DNA of 64,000 bases from Bacteroidota bacterium (GCA_016708785.1 JADJFC010000001.1:496001-560000); one strand, 5' to 3'; shown: positions 35,696 through 45,765, numbered from the stretch's first letter. Notes: generated from the sequence alone by a model not told the origin. Numbers and translations are program-made.

Positions 35696-37681
35696 ATGAA
35701 AAAAACATCACTACTCCTGTTCTTTTTATTATTTATTGGAAATGTATTCGGAGAAATGATCCATCCTGCGCATTGGACATTTACCAAAGAAGACAATAAG
35801 AACGGCGAATTTACATTGATCTTTAAAGTAAAACTGGATGCAGGCTGGCATACGTATTCTCAATTTACTGAAGATGGTGGTCCACTTCCAATGGTATTCA
35901 CCTTTGAAAATTCTGACTGTTTCAAACGCATCGGAAAAGTAACTGAACCGAAACCTCATGTCGAATACGATTCACTTTTTATGGTGAACGTAAGCTCATT
36001 CGAAAAAGAAGTAACATTTAAACAGAAAGTAAAGGTTTCTTCGCCGAATTGTATAATTAAAGGTAAAATCGATTTCCAGGTTTGTTTAGAAGCCTGTACA
36101 AATCAAGATACGCTGTTCTCTTTCAGCTTTGGCGATATGAAATCGGAAGCTGTACCGGTTGCACCTGTTTTAATTGATACAACAGTAATGATTAAAAATC
36201 CGGAGATCGTTGATACCGGAAAAGGAGAAGATGCACAAATCGTTTCCGGACAACTTGAAGAAGGTTGTGGTGGTGATGCTCAGCCCACATCTAAAACAGA
36301 CAAATCACTGATTGCAATTTTCATTGCAGGTTTACTCGGCGGATTAGTTGCCTTAGTTACTCCATGCGTATTTCCTATGATTCCTATGACCGTTAGTTTT
36401 TTTACAAAACGAAGTGGCAGCAGAAGAAAAGGAATTATGAATGCCATAATTTATGCTTTGTCGATCATTGGAATTTATGTCGCATTAGGATTGTTGGTAA
36501 CGATCACATTTGGTTCCGATGCACTTAATGACCTTTCGAGTAATGCATTCTTCAACCTATCCTTCTTTATCATCTTCGTAATATTTGCTATTTCCTTTTT
36601 CGGAGCATTTGAAATCACATTACCAAGTTGGATGATCAACAAAGCCGATTCAGCAAGTGACAAAGGCGGACTGATGGGGATTTTTTTTATGGCATTTACG
36701 CTATCATTGGTCTCCTTTTCTTGTACAGGACCAATCATAGGAACTTTATTGGTTGAAGCAGCACACGGACAAAGTTATCTGGGTCCGCTCGTCGGGATGT
36801 TTGGATTCTCCTTCGCCCTTGCTGTTCCCTTTGCCATCTTCGCCTTATTTCCGGGTTGGTTAAATTCACTTCCAAAATCCGGCGGATGGTTGAACACCGT
36901 AAAAGTATCTTTAGGATTTATTGAACTTGCTCTAGCATTCAAATTTCTATCGAATGTTGATTTGGCATACCACTGGGGATTCCTGAAGCGTGAATTATTC
37001 ATAGCTATCTGGGTAGTGATAGCGATCATGCTTGGCTTATACCTTATTGGGAAAATTAAACTCTCTCATGATTCTGATGTTCCCTACATTTCAGTTGGGA
37101 GACTAATTGTTGCAATGATCGTGTTCTCATTCGCAATGTATCTTGTTCCCGGAATATGGGGAGCGCCTTTAAGATTGATCAGTGGATTTCCGCCGCCTGA
37201 ATTTTACAAAGAATGGCAGACCGGCAAAGTGGACGAATGTCCCCACGACCTGAGTTGTTTCCATGATTACGACGAAGGTATGGCCTATGCCAAGGCGCAG
37301 AATAAACCGGTCATTGTGGATTTCACAGGCTGGGCATGTGTGAATTGCCGGAAGATGGAAGACAATGTATGGAGTGACCCTAAGGTCCTGAATAAGTTAC
37401 GTGATCAATATGTTCTCATTTCCTTGTATGTTGACGATAAAAAAGCCTTGCCGCAAAGCGAACAATTTGTATCGCCATTAAGTGGCAAAACGATCAAAAC
37501 AACGGGGAATAAATGGAGTGATTTCCAAGCGTCAAAGTATAATACCAATTCACAACCTTACTATGTTTTGCTCGATAATAAAGGAAACATTCTAGCTCAA
37601 CCGAAAGGCTACACGCCTGATATTCAAACGTATGTAAACTTTTTAGATGAAGGTTTATGTCGATATAAAAAGAGACAATAA
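35696..37681 (+). CDS. Thiol:disulfide interchange protein DsbD-type
   Basis: 661 residues. Signal peptide (to ~VFGE, residue 20); N-terminal periplasmic domain (~20-150) with paired Cys (SPNCIIKGK, VCLEACTN); a stretch of eight TMs (~205-480) with the redox Cys in VTPCVFPMIPMTVSFFTKR and SFSCTGPIIG; C-terminal thioredoxin domain with WACVNCR (Cys548 and Cys551) and a cis-Pro-like QPYYVLLD. DsbD passes electrons from cytosolic thioredoxin to periplasmic partners, here perhaps the CSHC protein at 9783 and cytochrome c biogenesis. It follows the ABC operon by 67 bases and may be a separate unit. Confidence 0.94.
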   Translation: MKKTSLLLFFLLFIGNVFGEMIHPAHWTFTKEDNKNGEFTLIFKVKLDAGWHTYSQFTEDGGPLPMVFTFENSDCFKRIGKVTEPKPHVEYDSLFMVNVSSFEKEVTFKQKVKVSSPNCIIKGKIDFQVCLEACTNQDTLFSFSFGDMKSEAVPVAPVLIDTTVMIKNPEIVDTGKGEDAQIVSGQLEEGCGGDAQPTSKTDKSLIAIFIAGLLGGLVALVTPCVFPMIPMTVSFFTKRSGSRRKGIMNAIIYALSIIGIYVALGLLVTITFGSDALNDLSSNAFFNLSFFIIFVIFAISFFGAFEITLPSWMINKADSASDKGGLMGIFFMAFTLSLVSFSCTGPIIGTLLVEAAHGQSYLGPLVGMFGFSFALAVPFAIFALFPGWLNSLPKSGGWLNTVKVSLGFIELALAFKFLSNVDLAYHWGFLKRELFIAIWVVIAIMLGLYLIGKIKLSHDSDVPYISVGRLIVAMIVFSFAMYLVPGIWGAPLRLISGFPPPEFYKEWQTGKVDECPHDLSCFHDYDEGMAYAKAQNKPVIVDFTGWACVNCRKMEDNVWSDPKVLNKLRDQYVLISLYVDDKKALPQSEQFVSPLSGKTIKTTGNKWSDFQASKYNTNSQPYYVLLDNKGNILAQPKGYTPDIQTYVNFLDEGLCRYKKRQ

Positions 37682-37775
37682 ATTCTGATGTCCCAAATTG
37701 CTGTTATTTTTCCTAACATTGAATAAAGAATTGATTATAGGTTGAAATCCGTTTTTCAGGGACTATTTAAAAAAT

Positions 37776-37783
37776 TACATTTG
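37776..37783 (+). promoter_or_regulatory. Bacteroidota -7 box (TACATTTG) before the flippase gene
   Basis: TACATTTG matches TAnnTTTG and ends 16 bases before the ATG at 37800. The intervening bases are AT-rich. Confidence 0.5.
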
Positions 37784-37799
37784 CGCACCTTTTAAGATA

Positions 37800-39253
37800 A
37801 TGCAAAAAAAGTTCGTTACCAATTTAGGGTTAGTTCTACTATTGAACCTACTCATTAAGCCATACTGGATCATCGGCATTGACCGAAATGTCCAGATTGC
37901 TGTTGGTACCGAACAATATGGTTTTTATTATGCCATCTTCAGCTTTTCATTTATCCTGAACATTCTGCTTGACTTTGGAATAACCAATTTCAACAATAAA
38001 AACATCAGCCAGAACAATCACCTATTAAGCAAGCATCTTTCGAGTATCATTGTTTTGCGGATCATGCTTGCTGTAATATTTGCGCTGGTTACATTTTCAG
38101 TCGGACTACTGATTGACTACACTCCGGACATGATGAAAATGCTTGTCGCAGTGATCTTCAATCAGATCTTACTTGGGTTTATATTGTACTTGCGGTCAAA
38201 TTTAGCAGGACTACATTTATTCAAAACAGATAGTATTGTTTCTGTACTCGACAGACTCATCATGATTGCTATTTGTAGTTATCTGTTGATGTTGCATAGA
38301 CAAGGTGGGGAGTTCAATATAACATGGTTCGTCTATTCACAAACGATCGCATATGTCATCACTACCTTTATCACACTTGTAGTGGTATTAAAAAAAGCGA
38401 AGGTTCGCCGATTACAATGGCGCTGGCCATTTTTTGTTATGATCCTCAAAAAGTCATATCCATATGCAGTTCTTGTTTTGTTGATGACATTTTATAACTG
38501 GAGTAACGGACCAATGCTGGAGCGTATGCTTCCGTTTAGAGTCGGTGCAAATCAAGCCGGGATTTTTGCTTCAGCCAATCGATTGCTTGACGGAGCGAAT
38601 ATGATTCCTGTATTATTTGCAGGTTTGCTCTTACCCATTTTTGCGAAGATGATCAAGCTAAAACAAAATGTTGAAGAAATGGTGAGGCTGTCGTTTTCAT
38701 TGCTTGTCGTTCCGGCAATAGTTGTCGCTGTGTGTTGCTTTTTCTTCAGTTATGAAATTATGGATTTGTTGAATTACGGCAATCATGTTCAGGAATCATC
38801 TGATGTATTTAAAATTCTGATGTGTTGTTTCGTCCCTGTTTCCATGTCGTACATCTTCGGAACTTTACTTACTGCAAACGGTAGCTTGAAACAACTAAAC
38901 ATCATGGCGGTGCAGGTATGTTGATCAACATCATCATGAACTTGATCCTCATTCCTAAATTATCAGCGGTAGGTGCTGCAATTTCATCGATCACTACTCA
39001 ATCATTCACTGCATTAGTGCAACTCTTTATGGCACAAAAGACTTTTGACTTTAAAAAAAATATAAAGTTAATTTCAATGACGCTACTTTTTATTGGATTG
39101 TGTATTGGAATAAATTACACTGCTTACCATCTTGACATAAACTGGATGGCCCGTTTCGTTATCGCTGCCGGCTCGTGTTTCATTCTTGCTTTTTCAACCC
39201 GACTGATTGGGATCGGGAATATTTATCGGATTTTGAAGTATGGGGAGGAGTAA
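37800..39253 (+). CDS. Polysaccharide biosynthesis flippase (Wzx/MATE-like), one apparent frameshift
   Basis: About 12-14 TM helices and the basic loops of the polysaccharide-export (Wzx/PST) superfamily; likely moves lipid-linked oligosaccharide across the inner membrane. The frame breaks near 38909-38912: NIMAV is followed by QVC-stop in one frame and AGMLINIIMNLILIPKLSAVGAAISS in the next; one missing base in ATGGCGGTGCAGG restores it. The repaired length is 484 residues, normal for the family. It heads the polysaccharide region. Confidence 0.9.
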
Positions 39254-39255
39254 CT

Positions 39256-39388
39256 TTTGTTTGCAGGTTGCAGGTTTGCAGGTTGCGTTCAATCTCAAAT
39301 GAAAGTACGTCATCAAGAATGCGGTCTATTTGAAAAAACATAGAACCCATACAGACAGCCGAACCTGCAACTTGAAACCTGTAATTTG
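39256..39388. repeat. Degenerate word hairpin (GCAGGTTGCAGGTTT)
   Basis: Just after the flippase stop, TTTGCAGGTTGCAGGTTTGC is repeated words; a degenerate reverse-complement stretch (GAACCTGCAACTTGAAACCT) lies near 39361-39390 before the convergent small gene. Pairing is imperfect. Confidence 0.55.
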
Positions 39389-39399
39389 AAACTTTAGAA

Positions 39400-39606
39400 T
39401 TACTTCTTTCCTCCCACCGTCATTGCAATCCCCGCAACAATTAGAATCCCTCCAACAATTGGCGACCATTGGATCGGAGTTTTTTCATCTCTGTTAATTT
39501 CGATTGGTCCGATGTCAACTACTTTTTTCTTAGTGATTATGTTGAATCCTGTGATGAAGACCATTACTATTCCGATTACGATCAGAACTATTCCTGCTTT
39601 TTTCAT
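39400..39606 (-). CDS. Small two-TM membrane protein (unknown)
   Basis: 68 residues: TM1 (AGIVLIVIGIVMVFITGFNII, residues ~4-24), a 20-residue polar loop with IEINRDEKTPIQW, and TM2 (SPIVGGILIVAGIAMTVGG, ~48-66), ending in KK. Regular hydrophobic spacing, a good ATG start and a basic N-terminus make it credible. I know similar small proteins in other Bacteroidota, without a defined function. Confidence 0.72.
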   Translation of the reverse strand: MKKAGIVLIVIGIVMVFITGFNIITKKKVVDIGPIEINRDEKTPIQWSPIVGGILIVAGIAMTVGGKK

Positions 39607-39714
39607 TTTTCTTGAGTTATCTATACAAGGTAATCTATTAGTTTGTGAACTTGTTTATAAATCGGAATTATGTAAACATTAATTTCAAGAGCAAAAAAAC
39701 GCTTATAAGTACTT

Positions 39715-39775
39715 AGAAAAAACACTTAGAACACTATCCCGATAGCTATCGGGACACAAGGGCCACGGAATGTTT
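39715..39775. repeat. TCCCGATAGCTATCGGGA palindrome with ACAC-word flanks
   Basis: The 327-base gap 39607-39933 has no gene. It holds a perfect 18-base palindrome at 39737-39754, flanked by TTAGAACACT on the left and ACACAAGGGCCACGGAATG on the right. The flanks are related to the arm of the 43472-43560 hairpin (AGAACACTAAG, CCACGGAA). Confidence 0.7.
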
Positions 39776-39899
39776 TTCAAAAAAGAATCTGCATGCTTAA
39801 CAGCGATTCCGCTGATTCAAAGTCATTAATTTCAACTATTGAGCTTATTTTCAACACGTTAAACCCCAAAAAAAGGTTTTTTCTTTTGATTTCCTTTTC

Positions 39900-39907
39900 T
39901 ACCTTTG
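39900..39907 (+). promoter_or_regulatory. Bacteroidota -7 box (TACCTTTG)
   Basis: TACCTTTG matches TAnnTTTG and ends 26 bases before the first Wzz-like gene, so it probably drives the wzz-wzz-ligase operon. Confidence 0.5.
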
Positions 39908-39933
39908 AGGCCCTCAATATTTCCACATAAAAA

Positions 39934-41043
39934 ATGTTTCAAAAAGCACGGGATACAGCCTATCTGGAATCCACCAGTTTACTGATCCTGATCATACGGT
40001 GGAAAAAACCACTGATCATCACTGTGATGATTGCTGCACTTGCGTCTGCACTATTTTCCGGTCCGTGGTTCATCACTCCAAAATTTAAATCGTCAGTTGT
40101 TTTTTTCCCTTCTTCCACTAATTCGATAAGTAAAGCGTTACTGGAAGAAACCGGTTCAGAAAAACAAGATATCCTGGCATATGGTGAAGAAGAACAAGCT
40201 GAACAAATGCTTCAAATCTTAAATTCTGATGAGATCCGAGAAACGATCATTCAAAAATATAATCTGATCGAACATTACAAGATCAACAAAGACGATTCGT
40301 ATCCAATGTCGAAATTATATGAAGAATTCAAGTCGAACATCACTTTTTCCCGAACTGAGTTTCTTTCTGTCCGCATTGAAGTACTAGACACCGACCCACA
40401 GATGGCTGCTGACATTGCCAATGACATTTCGTCGTTGCTCGATTCAATGAAGACTAAAATACAACATGAACGCGCCAATGAAGCATTGAAGATCATTGAA
40501 ACATCTTACTTCAGTAAAATGTCTGATCTTAAAAGTAAAGAAGATTCACTTCAACAACTTCGATTACTTGGCGTGATCGATTACCGTTCCCAATCTGAAA
40601 TGCTATCAGGTGCTTATACTTCTGCTTCCTCTGTTTATGAAAACGAGACTGCAATGTTAACCGTCCTTGAAAAATATCATGACCAAAGTGACTCTGCAAT
40701 CGTGAATACCAAGGCAAGGATCAAAGGCGCACAAGCTAAAATGAAAAGTTTACAAACGCAGCTTGATAAGATCACACAATATGGCGGCATCAGTGTTGCA
40801 TTGAATTCTGAGATAGGATACGACAGAGAAGAGTTATCAAAAATGAAAGGGAAATATGAAAAACTTCAGTTGGATGCGAATCAATCGTTGACACATCAAT
40901 TCATCGTTAATAAAGCTGTAAAATCAGAGCGCAAATCATATCCTGTCAGATGGTTGATCATTCTGGTAACATCAATAGGTGCTTTCTTTATTGCACTTTT
41001 TGCAATTATGACCATACAGCGATATAAGGAAATCAAAAATTAA
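39934..41043 (+). CDS. Wzz-type polysaccharide chain-length determinant, 1
   Basis: 369 residues. Two TMs at the ends (residues ~22-47 and ~335-355, the latter preceded by ERKSYPVRWL) enclose a periplasmic region with coiled-coil segments (LKSKEDSLQQLRLLGVIDYRSQSEM, KARIKGAQAKMKSLQTQLDKI). This is the Wzz/polysaccharide co-polymerase fold; there is no C-terminal tyrosine kinase domain. It sets chain length of surface polysaccharide with the polymerase downstream. It is followed by a second copy after 26 bases. Confidence 0.9.
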   Translation: MFQKARDTAYLESTSLLILIIRWKKPLIITVMIAALASALFSGPWFITPKFKSSVVFFPSSTNSISKALLEETGSEKQDILAYGEEEQAEQMLQILNSDEIRETIIQKYNLIEHYKINKDDSYPMSKLYEEFKSNITFSRTEFLSVRIEVLDTDPQMAADIANDISSLLDSMKTKIQHERANEALKIIETSYFSKMSDLKSKEDSLQQLRLLGVIDYRSQSEMLSGAYTSASSVYENETAMLTVLEKYHDQSDSAIVNTKARIKGAQAKMKSLQTQLDKITQYGGISVALNSEIGYDREELSKMKGKYEKLQLDANQSLTHQFIVNKAVKSERKSYPVRWLIILVTSIGAFFIALFAIMTIQRYKEIKN

Positions 41044-41069
41044 CAAACAATTAAGTATTAAAAATAGAA

Positions 41070-42032
41070 ATGAATAATCCATTCTTCAATTCGATTGAAT
41101 TAATTAACCTCTTAGCACGTTGGAAAAAGCAACTCATGATCGTTGGTTTAGCTAGTCTTGTTCTTTCAGCTGTTTTCTCTTCGCCGTTTTTTATCAAACC
41201 GAAGTTTAAATCAACTGCTATTGTTTACCCTTCTAATCTTATCGCCTACTCGACAGAAAGTGCAACGGAACAAATGCTTCAAATTACTCAGTCGACTGAC
41301 ATCCGAGACAAGATAATACATGCTTTCAATTTGTATGATCATTACGAAATTGATACTACTTCAGATATGTCATTTCGCACAAATGTTTTCAGAACGTACG
41401 ATGAAAATGTGATCATCAAGAAAACCGAATATGAATCGATGGAAATCACTGTCTATGATACAGACCCAATTAAGGCTGCACAAATGGCAGATTCAATAAT
41501 TGTCTTTTTCAATATAAAAGCACGCGAATTACAATCTGAAAAATCGAAGGAAGTTGTTATCATCTCTAAAAATCAAATGGATGCCAAGAAAGCAGAAATG
41601 GACTCAATGGAGAATGCTTTACACAACCTTCAGATGAAATACAACATTCTTGACTTCAAAACACAATCAAAAGAAGCATCAAGAGCTTACTTAAGAAGTT
41701 TAAATCAGCCCAATTCAAAAGCGAACATCGAATCCAAAGCGCAACTTGAAGCTTTGAAAGACAAGGGATCTGAAGTGAATGCATATAATGAGCATTTATG
41801 GAGAACTCGCGGTACATATAATGAGCTAAAGATCGTCTATGAAAATGCATTGCGTGACGTAACAAAAAAACTTACCTATGCTAACGTAGTAACTCCTCCA
41901 CAACCATCCGACAAAAAAGCATATCCAATCCGTTGGCTGATCGTTTTAATTTCTGTTGGTTCATCCTTGCTGATGGCATTTATCATCATCCTTATTTTTT
42001 ACACCAAGAACGAAACAAATAAAGTTGCATAA
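41070..42032 (+). CDS. Wzz-type polysaccharide chain-length determinant, 2
   Basis: 320 residues, same architecture as the gene before it: an N-terminal TM (LMIVGLASLVLSAVFSSPFF), coiled coil around 160-225, and a C-terminal TM preceded by KKAYPIRWL, again with no kinase domain. It shares with the first copy the KFKSTAIVYPS and ATEQMLQITQSTDIRDKII segments (QAEQMLQILNSDEIRETII in the first), so they arose by tandem duplication; possibly a heteromeric complex. The next gene begins inside its last codons. Confidence 0.9.
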   Translation: MNNPFFNSIELINLLARWKKQLMIVGLASLVLSAVFSSPFFIKPKFKSTAIVYPSNLIAYSTESATEQMLQITQSTDIRDKIIHAFNLYDHYEIDTTSDMSFRTNVFRTYDENVIIKKTEYESMEITVYDTDPIKAAQMADSIIVFFNIKARELQSEKSKEVVIISKNQMDAKKAEMDSMENALHNLQMKYNILDFKTQSKEASRAYLRSLNQPNSKANIESKAQLEALKDKGSEVNAYNEHLWRTRGTYNELKIVYENALRDVTKKLTYANVVTPPQPSDKKAYPIRWLIVLISVGSSLLMAFIIILIFYTKNETNKVA

Positions 42033-43473
42033 GGTCGTGTTAGGTAAAATTGAATTGCGAAGCTTTTATGCGCTAATCGGTATATTTCTTGCAGTAACTT
42101 GTTACTACATTACTAAAGAAATGTATTGGTTTGCCGCAGCGCCCTTGGTTTTAGGATTGGCGTATCTGGCTATTTTTTCGCTCGATACAATTTTATACAT
42201 CATTGCATTTGCTACTCCATTTGCGATTACTTTAAATGATAAAAGCAGTGGGCCTGCTTTAAGCATGCCCACTGAACCATTAATGTTCGGAGTACTTCTG
42301 ATTTTCACATTCAAATTTATCTTCGAAGGGCGCTTTGACCGAAGAGTGCTAACCCATCCTGTTTCAATCGCTCTTTATTTTGTTTTGTTATGGATGTTTA
42401 TTACTACGCTGACAAGTTCTTATCCTTTGGTCAGTTTGAAGCACATGATCTCCCAACTTTGGTTTATCGTTCCGTTTTATTTTCTGGGAACTCAACTCTT
42501 CAGAGAAAAAAAGAACATCAAAAGATTCATCTGGGTCTATTTGTTCTCACTTTGTATCGTTGTGATCTATACTATCATTCGCCACGGAGAAAATGAATGG
42601 ACGCAAAAAGCAGCACACTGGGTAATGATTCCATTCTACAATGACCACACTGCCTATGCAGCAGTGCTCGCATTATTCATTCCTCCTGTCATCTTTTTAT
42701 GGCGCGACAAAACAAATTTACTCAGAGAAAGAGTTCTGTCTTCAATGGCATTTTGGGTATTGTTAATTGGTGTGATTCTGAGTTACACCCGAGCTGCCTG
42801 GTTAAGTCTTGTTTTAGTCATTGTGATCTATTTTATCTATTTATTCAGAATAAAATTCAAGCATGTTTTATTGATTGGAATTACAGGACTTGCAATCTTT
42901 CTTACTGTGAAAGACGATCTTTTCATGAAACTTGAAAAGAACCGTCAAGATTCAGCTACTGATTTCAACAAACACATTAAATCGATTTCAAATATTTCTA
43001 CAGATGCTTCCAACCTTGAACGAATCAATCGATGGAACAGCGCACTTCGAATGTGGAAACAAAGACCTGTTATGGGATGGGGCCCCGGAACCTATCAGTT
43101 TAATTATGCACCATTCCAGAAATCAAATGAAATGACCATTATCTCAACCAATGCCGGTGATATGGGAAATGCTCATAGTGAATACATCGGTCCACTGGCA
43201 GAACAAGGTGTACCCGGAATGGCATTTATTATCATTCTAGTCAGTGTAATTATTTATACAGGCTCCATGATCTATTCTAAATCCGAAAATAAACATTCAA
43301 GAAAAATGTCATTAGCTATTTTGTTAGGCCTGCTCACCTACTTCATTCATGGCATCATGAATAACTTTTTAGATACCGATAAACTGGCAGTGCCTGTGTG
43401 GGCTTTTGTGGCTATGATCGTGGCGCTTGACGTCTATCATTCCGAACCGGATGAAGCTCCAACAAAAAATTAA
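42025..43473 (+). CDS. O-antigen ligase/polymerase (Wzy/WaaL-like)
   Basis: 482 residues with about 11 TMs and the Wzy_C signature near residues 330-400 (RWNSALRMWKQRPVMGWGPGTYQF, HSEYIGPLAEQGVPGMAF). Role: polymerises or ligates lipid-linked O-polysaccharide in the inner membrane. The start is uncertain: a TTG at 42025 overlaps the Wzz stop by eight bases, and a GTG at 42037 is just past it. Ends just before a large hairpin. Confidence 0.9.
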   Translation: MHKVVLGKIELRSFYALIGIFLAVTCYYITKEMYWFAAAPLVLGLAYLAIFSLDTILYIIAFATPFAITLNDKSSGPALSMPTEPLMFGVLLIFTFKFIFEGRFDRRVLTHPVSIALYFVLLWMFITTLTSSYPLVSLKHMISQLWFIVPFYFLGTQLFREKKNIKRFIWVYLFSLCIVVIYTIIRHGENEWTQKAAHWVMIPFYNDHTAYAAVLALFIPPVIFLWRDKTNLLRERVLSSMAFWVLLIGVILSYTRAAWLSLVLVIVIYFIYLFRIKFKHVLLIGITGLAIFLTVKDDLFMKLEKNRQDSATDFNKHIKSISNISTDASNLERINRWNSALRMWKQRPVMGWGPGTYQFNYAPFQKSNEMTIISTNAGDMGNAHSEYIGPLAEQGVPGMAFIIILVSVIIYTGSMIYSKSENKHSRKMSLAILLGLLTYFIHGIMNNFLDTDKLAVPVWAFVAMIVALDVYHSEPDEAPTKN

Positions 43474-43560
43474 ACACAGAGAACACTAAGAACACAATGA
43501 GTCCACGGAAAGCTAAATTAATTCCGTGGACTCATTGTGTTCTCTGTGTTCTCTGTGTTT
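43472..43560. repeat. Word hairpin built of ACACAGAGAACAC units, 39-bp stem
   Basis: Left arm 43472-43510 and right arm 43522-43560 are reverse complements of 39 bases with only two mismatches; each arm is made of repeated ACAGAGAACAC-type words and a CCACGGAA core. Loop of 11 bases. It separates convergent genes (ligase + and phosphatase -) and could stop transcription in both directions. The arm is related to 39715-39775. Confidence 0.92.
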
Positions 43561-43565
43561 TAAAA

Positions 43566-44825
43566 TTAGGTGCTAAGATTCTTGAACCAACAACTCAACA
43601 AAGTAATATCATCTGTATAATTTCTACCTTGACGGAATGAAGAAAGCGTGGCAATGAGTTGGCGATGCAACTCTTCCATATCGTGCAGTTGATTCTTAGA
43701 TGTCAGATAGTTTCTCAACCGATCCATCCCGAATTCTAATCCCAGATCATTTTCAACATCCGTTACTCCATCAGTATAACAATGCAACATGGCATTCGGC
43801 GGAATAAACACTTTGCCCGAATTTACAAATGGTAAATGTTCAAACATTCCTAATCCTGTACTTCCTTCATTGAGCATGTAAACTACTTTCTCATGAATAA
43901 GAAATGGAGGATTATGTCCTGCATTTACGTAATGCAATTCACGAGTCAATGCATGATAACGGCCTATGAAAAATGTAATGAACTTCTCCCCTTTTGCGCT
44001 CTGAAATACTTTTGCGTTTAAAAGTCGAACGAGATCTGAAAGTGAATCTGTATGAGGCAAAAGTGCATGAAGGTTGGCCTGAAAATTTGACATGAGCAAT
44101 GCAGCCGGAATTCCTTTACCACTAACGTCGGCCATGCAAAAAATAAATTCATTCTCCGACACAGGTATAAAATCGTAATAATCACCCCCTACTTCCTGAT
44201 GCGGTAAATATGTAGCATGAATCTCATACCCTTTTACTCTCGGTAATTGCGTTGGAAACAAAAGAGATTGCATCTGAGCTGCAAGTTCCAGTTCTTTTCT
44301 GATACCGGCCTGGCGGATCTTTTCATTTGCAATTGTATTGTTCTCGATAGCCACAACGATCAAATTCGTGATCGTATGAATAAATGGAACCAATTCATTA
44401 CATTTGGGAATAACACTATTTGTAAGGCCACCGACAAGTGCATATGCAATCAACTGGTCCTTATGATAAACAGGAAGAATAGAATCGAAAGAACTGATCC
44501 ACAACTCCTGTTCCATTTCAAGATTATGCAACTTGTCTAGCTCACCTATAATTCTGGTAAGATCAATATCTTCAAAATTTTTATCGGTACCATATAAAAG
44601 TGAACATTTCCAACGTTGATCGAAAATCAACAGCGCAAGTTTTTCTACTTTTAACTGACTTCGAAGCACATGCTCGTATACATCAAATAATTGCTTTGTC
44701 GAAAAATTGTAATTGATCGCTTTTGTAATCTGTAATAGCCAATGCAATTGCAGTTTCTTCGCTTGCAATTCTGCATTCACGTCCTGGACAGATGGAACAG
44801 AGGATATATTTTTCTCGACTGACAA
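43566..44825 (-). CDS. SpoIIE-family PP2C phosphatase with GAF-like domain
   Basis: 419 residues. Residues ~25-165 resemble a GAF domain (LLQITKAINYNFSTKQLFDVYEHVLRSQ). Then EKIRQAGIRKELELAAQMQSLLFPTQLP, the linker seen in RsbU-type phosphatases, and the PP2C_SIG domain with metal-binding Asp in GGDYYDF and MADVSGKGIPAALLM, plus GHNPPFL and YTDGVTDVEN. Such proteins dephosphorylate anti-anti-sigma factors in stress or biofilm switches. No anti-sigma partner is next to it. The start appears to be TTG, four bases after the lpxD stop, so both are cotranscribed. Confidence 0.93.
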   Translation of the reverse strand: MSVEKNISSVPSVQDVNAELQAKKLQLHWLLQITKAINYNFSTKQLFDVYEHVLRSQLKVEKLALLIFDQRWKCSLLYGTDKNFEDIDLTRIIGELDKLHNLEMEQELWISSFDSILPVYHKDQLIAYALVGGLTNSVIPKCNELVPFIHTITNLIVVAIENNTIANEKIRQAGIRKELELAAQMQSLLFPTQLPRVKGYEIHATYLPHQEVGGDYYDFIPVSENEFIFCMADVSGKGIPAALLMSNFQANLHALLPHTDSLSDLVRLLNAKVFQSAKGEKFITFFIGRYHALTRELHYVNAGHNPPFLIHEKVVYMLNEGSTGLGMFEHLPFVNSGKVFIPPNAMLHCYTDGVTDVENDLGLEFGMDRLRNYLTSKNQLHDMEELHRQLIATLSSFRQGRNYTDDITLLSCWFKNLST

Positions 44826-44829
44826 CTTA

Positions 44830-45765
44830 TTATTTAGTTTTTAGTTTTTCAATTAATTCAGGCAATTGCTTAACGAAAGCAAGTTCCCGCATTTTTTCAC
44901 GCGCTTCTTGTGTAGGGCTACCGAAATATGTTTTTCCGCCTTCCAATGATTTTGGTATACCGGATTGACCCAGTACAACAGCACCCTTACCTATTGTCAA
45001 ATCCTTTTGAACACCAACTTGTCCCCAAAGAATTACATCGTCTTCAATATTCACAACGCCGGCAATTCCAACTTGCGCAGCAAAAAGACAATTCTTTCCG
45101 ATCACAGTGTCATGTCCGACATGAACCTGATTATCCATCTTCGTTCCTTCACCAATTACTGTATCACCGGATACACCTTTATCGATCGTACATGATGCAC
45201 CGATCTCAACTTTATCTGCAATAATTACCCGTCCACATGACACCATTTTGTCATAACCCTCCGGACGACGTTTGAAATAAAACGCATCTGAACCGATCAC
45301 TGTCCCTGAGTGGATAACGACATCATCACCAATAACGGTATGATCATAGATACAAACATTGGCATGGATCAAACAGTTCTTACCTATCTTTACGTGATGT
45401 CCTACGAAGACACCAGGTTGCAAAACTGTTCCTTCGCCAATTTCAGCACTTGCGCTAATGGCTTTATCTGACTTCTCAAAAGTCCGGAATTTTTTAACGA
45501 TGGCGATGTATGCTGAGAAAGGATCATCTGCATAAAGAAGACCTTTACCTTCCGGCACAGCAACTTCTTTGTTGATGATCACAAAAGATGCAGCCGACTG
45601 AAGCGCCTTATCATAATACTTGGGGTGATCCACAAACGTGATATCTCCTTCTTCGACTTTGTGGATCTCATTGATACCGCTGACCAGTCGATGGCCTTCA
45701 CCAAGAACACGAGTACCGGTCAATTTTGCCAGTACTTCTAATTTTACAGGAACGTCGAATCTCAT
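44830..45765 (-). CDS. lpxD: LpxD-like UDP-3-O-acylglucosamine N-acyltransferase
   Basis: 311 residues. N-terminal UDP-binding domain (~1-100), then a left-handed beta-helix of hexapeptide repeats (IGEGTVLQPGVFVGHHVKIG, VIGDDVVIHSGTVIGSDAFYF, VHVGHDTVIG) with the expected active-site His in VHVGHD, and a C-terminal helix. LpxD adds the N-linked 3-hydroxyacyl chain of lipid A. Bacteroidota often have a full LpxD elsewhere plus a divergent copy like this one, so it may be the second copy; the activity is inferred. Paired with the phosphatase. Confidence 0.88.
   Translation of the reverse strand: MRFDVPVKLEVLAKLTGTRVLGEGHRLVSGINEIHKVEEGDITFVDHPKYYDKALQSAASFVIINKEVAVPEGKGLLYADDPFSAYIAIVKKFRTFEKSDKAISASAEIGEGTVLQPGVFVGHHVKIGKNCLIHANVCIYDHTVIGDDVVIHSGTVIGSDAFYFKRRPEGYDKMVSCGRVIIADKVEIGASCTIDKGVSGDTVIGEGTKMDNQVHVGHDTVIGKNCLFAAQVGIAGVVNIEDDVILWGQVGVQKDLTIGKGAVVLGQSGIPKSLEGGKTYFGSPTQEAREKMRELAFVKQLPELIEKLKTK

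Noticed and set aside
44247..44540. Plus-strand frame inside the SpoIIE-type phosphatase gene
   Set aside because: Antisense shadow with Cys/Ile-rich, non-protein-like content.
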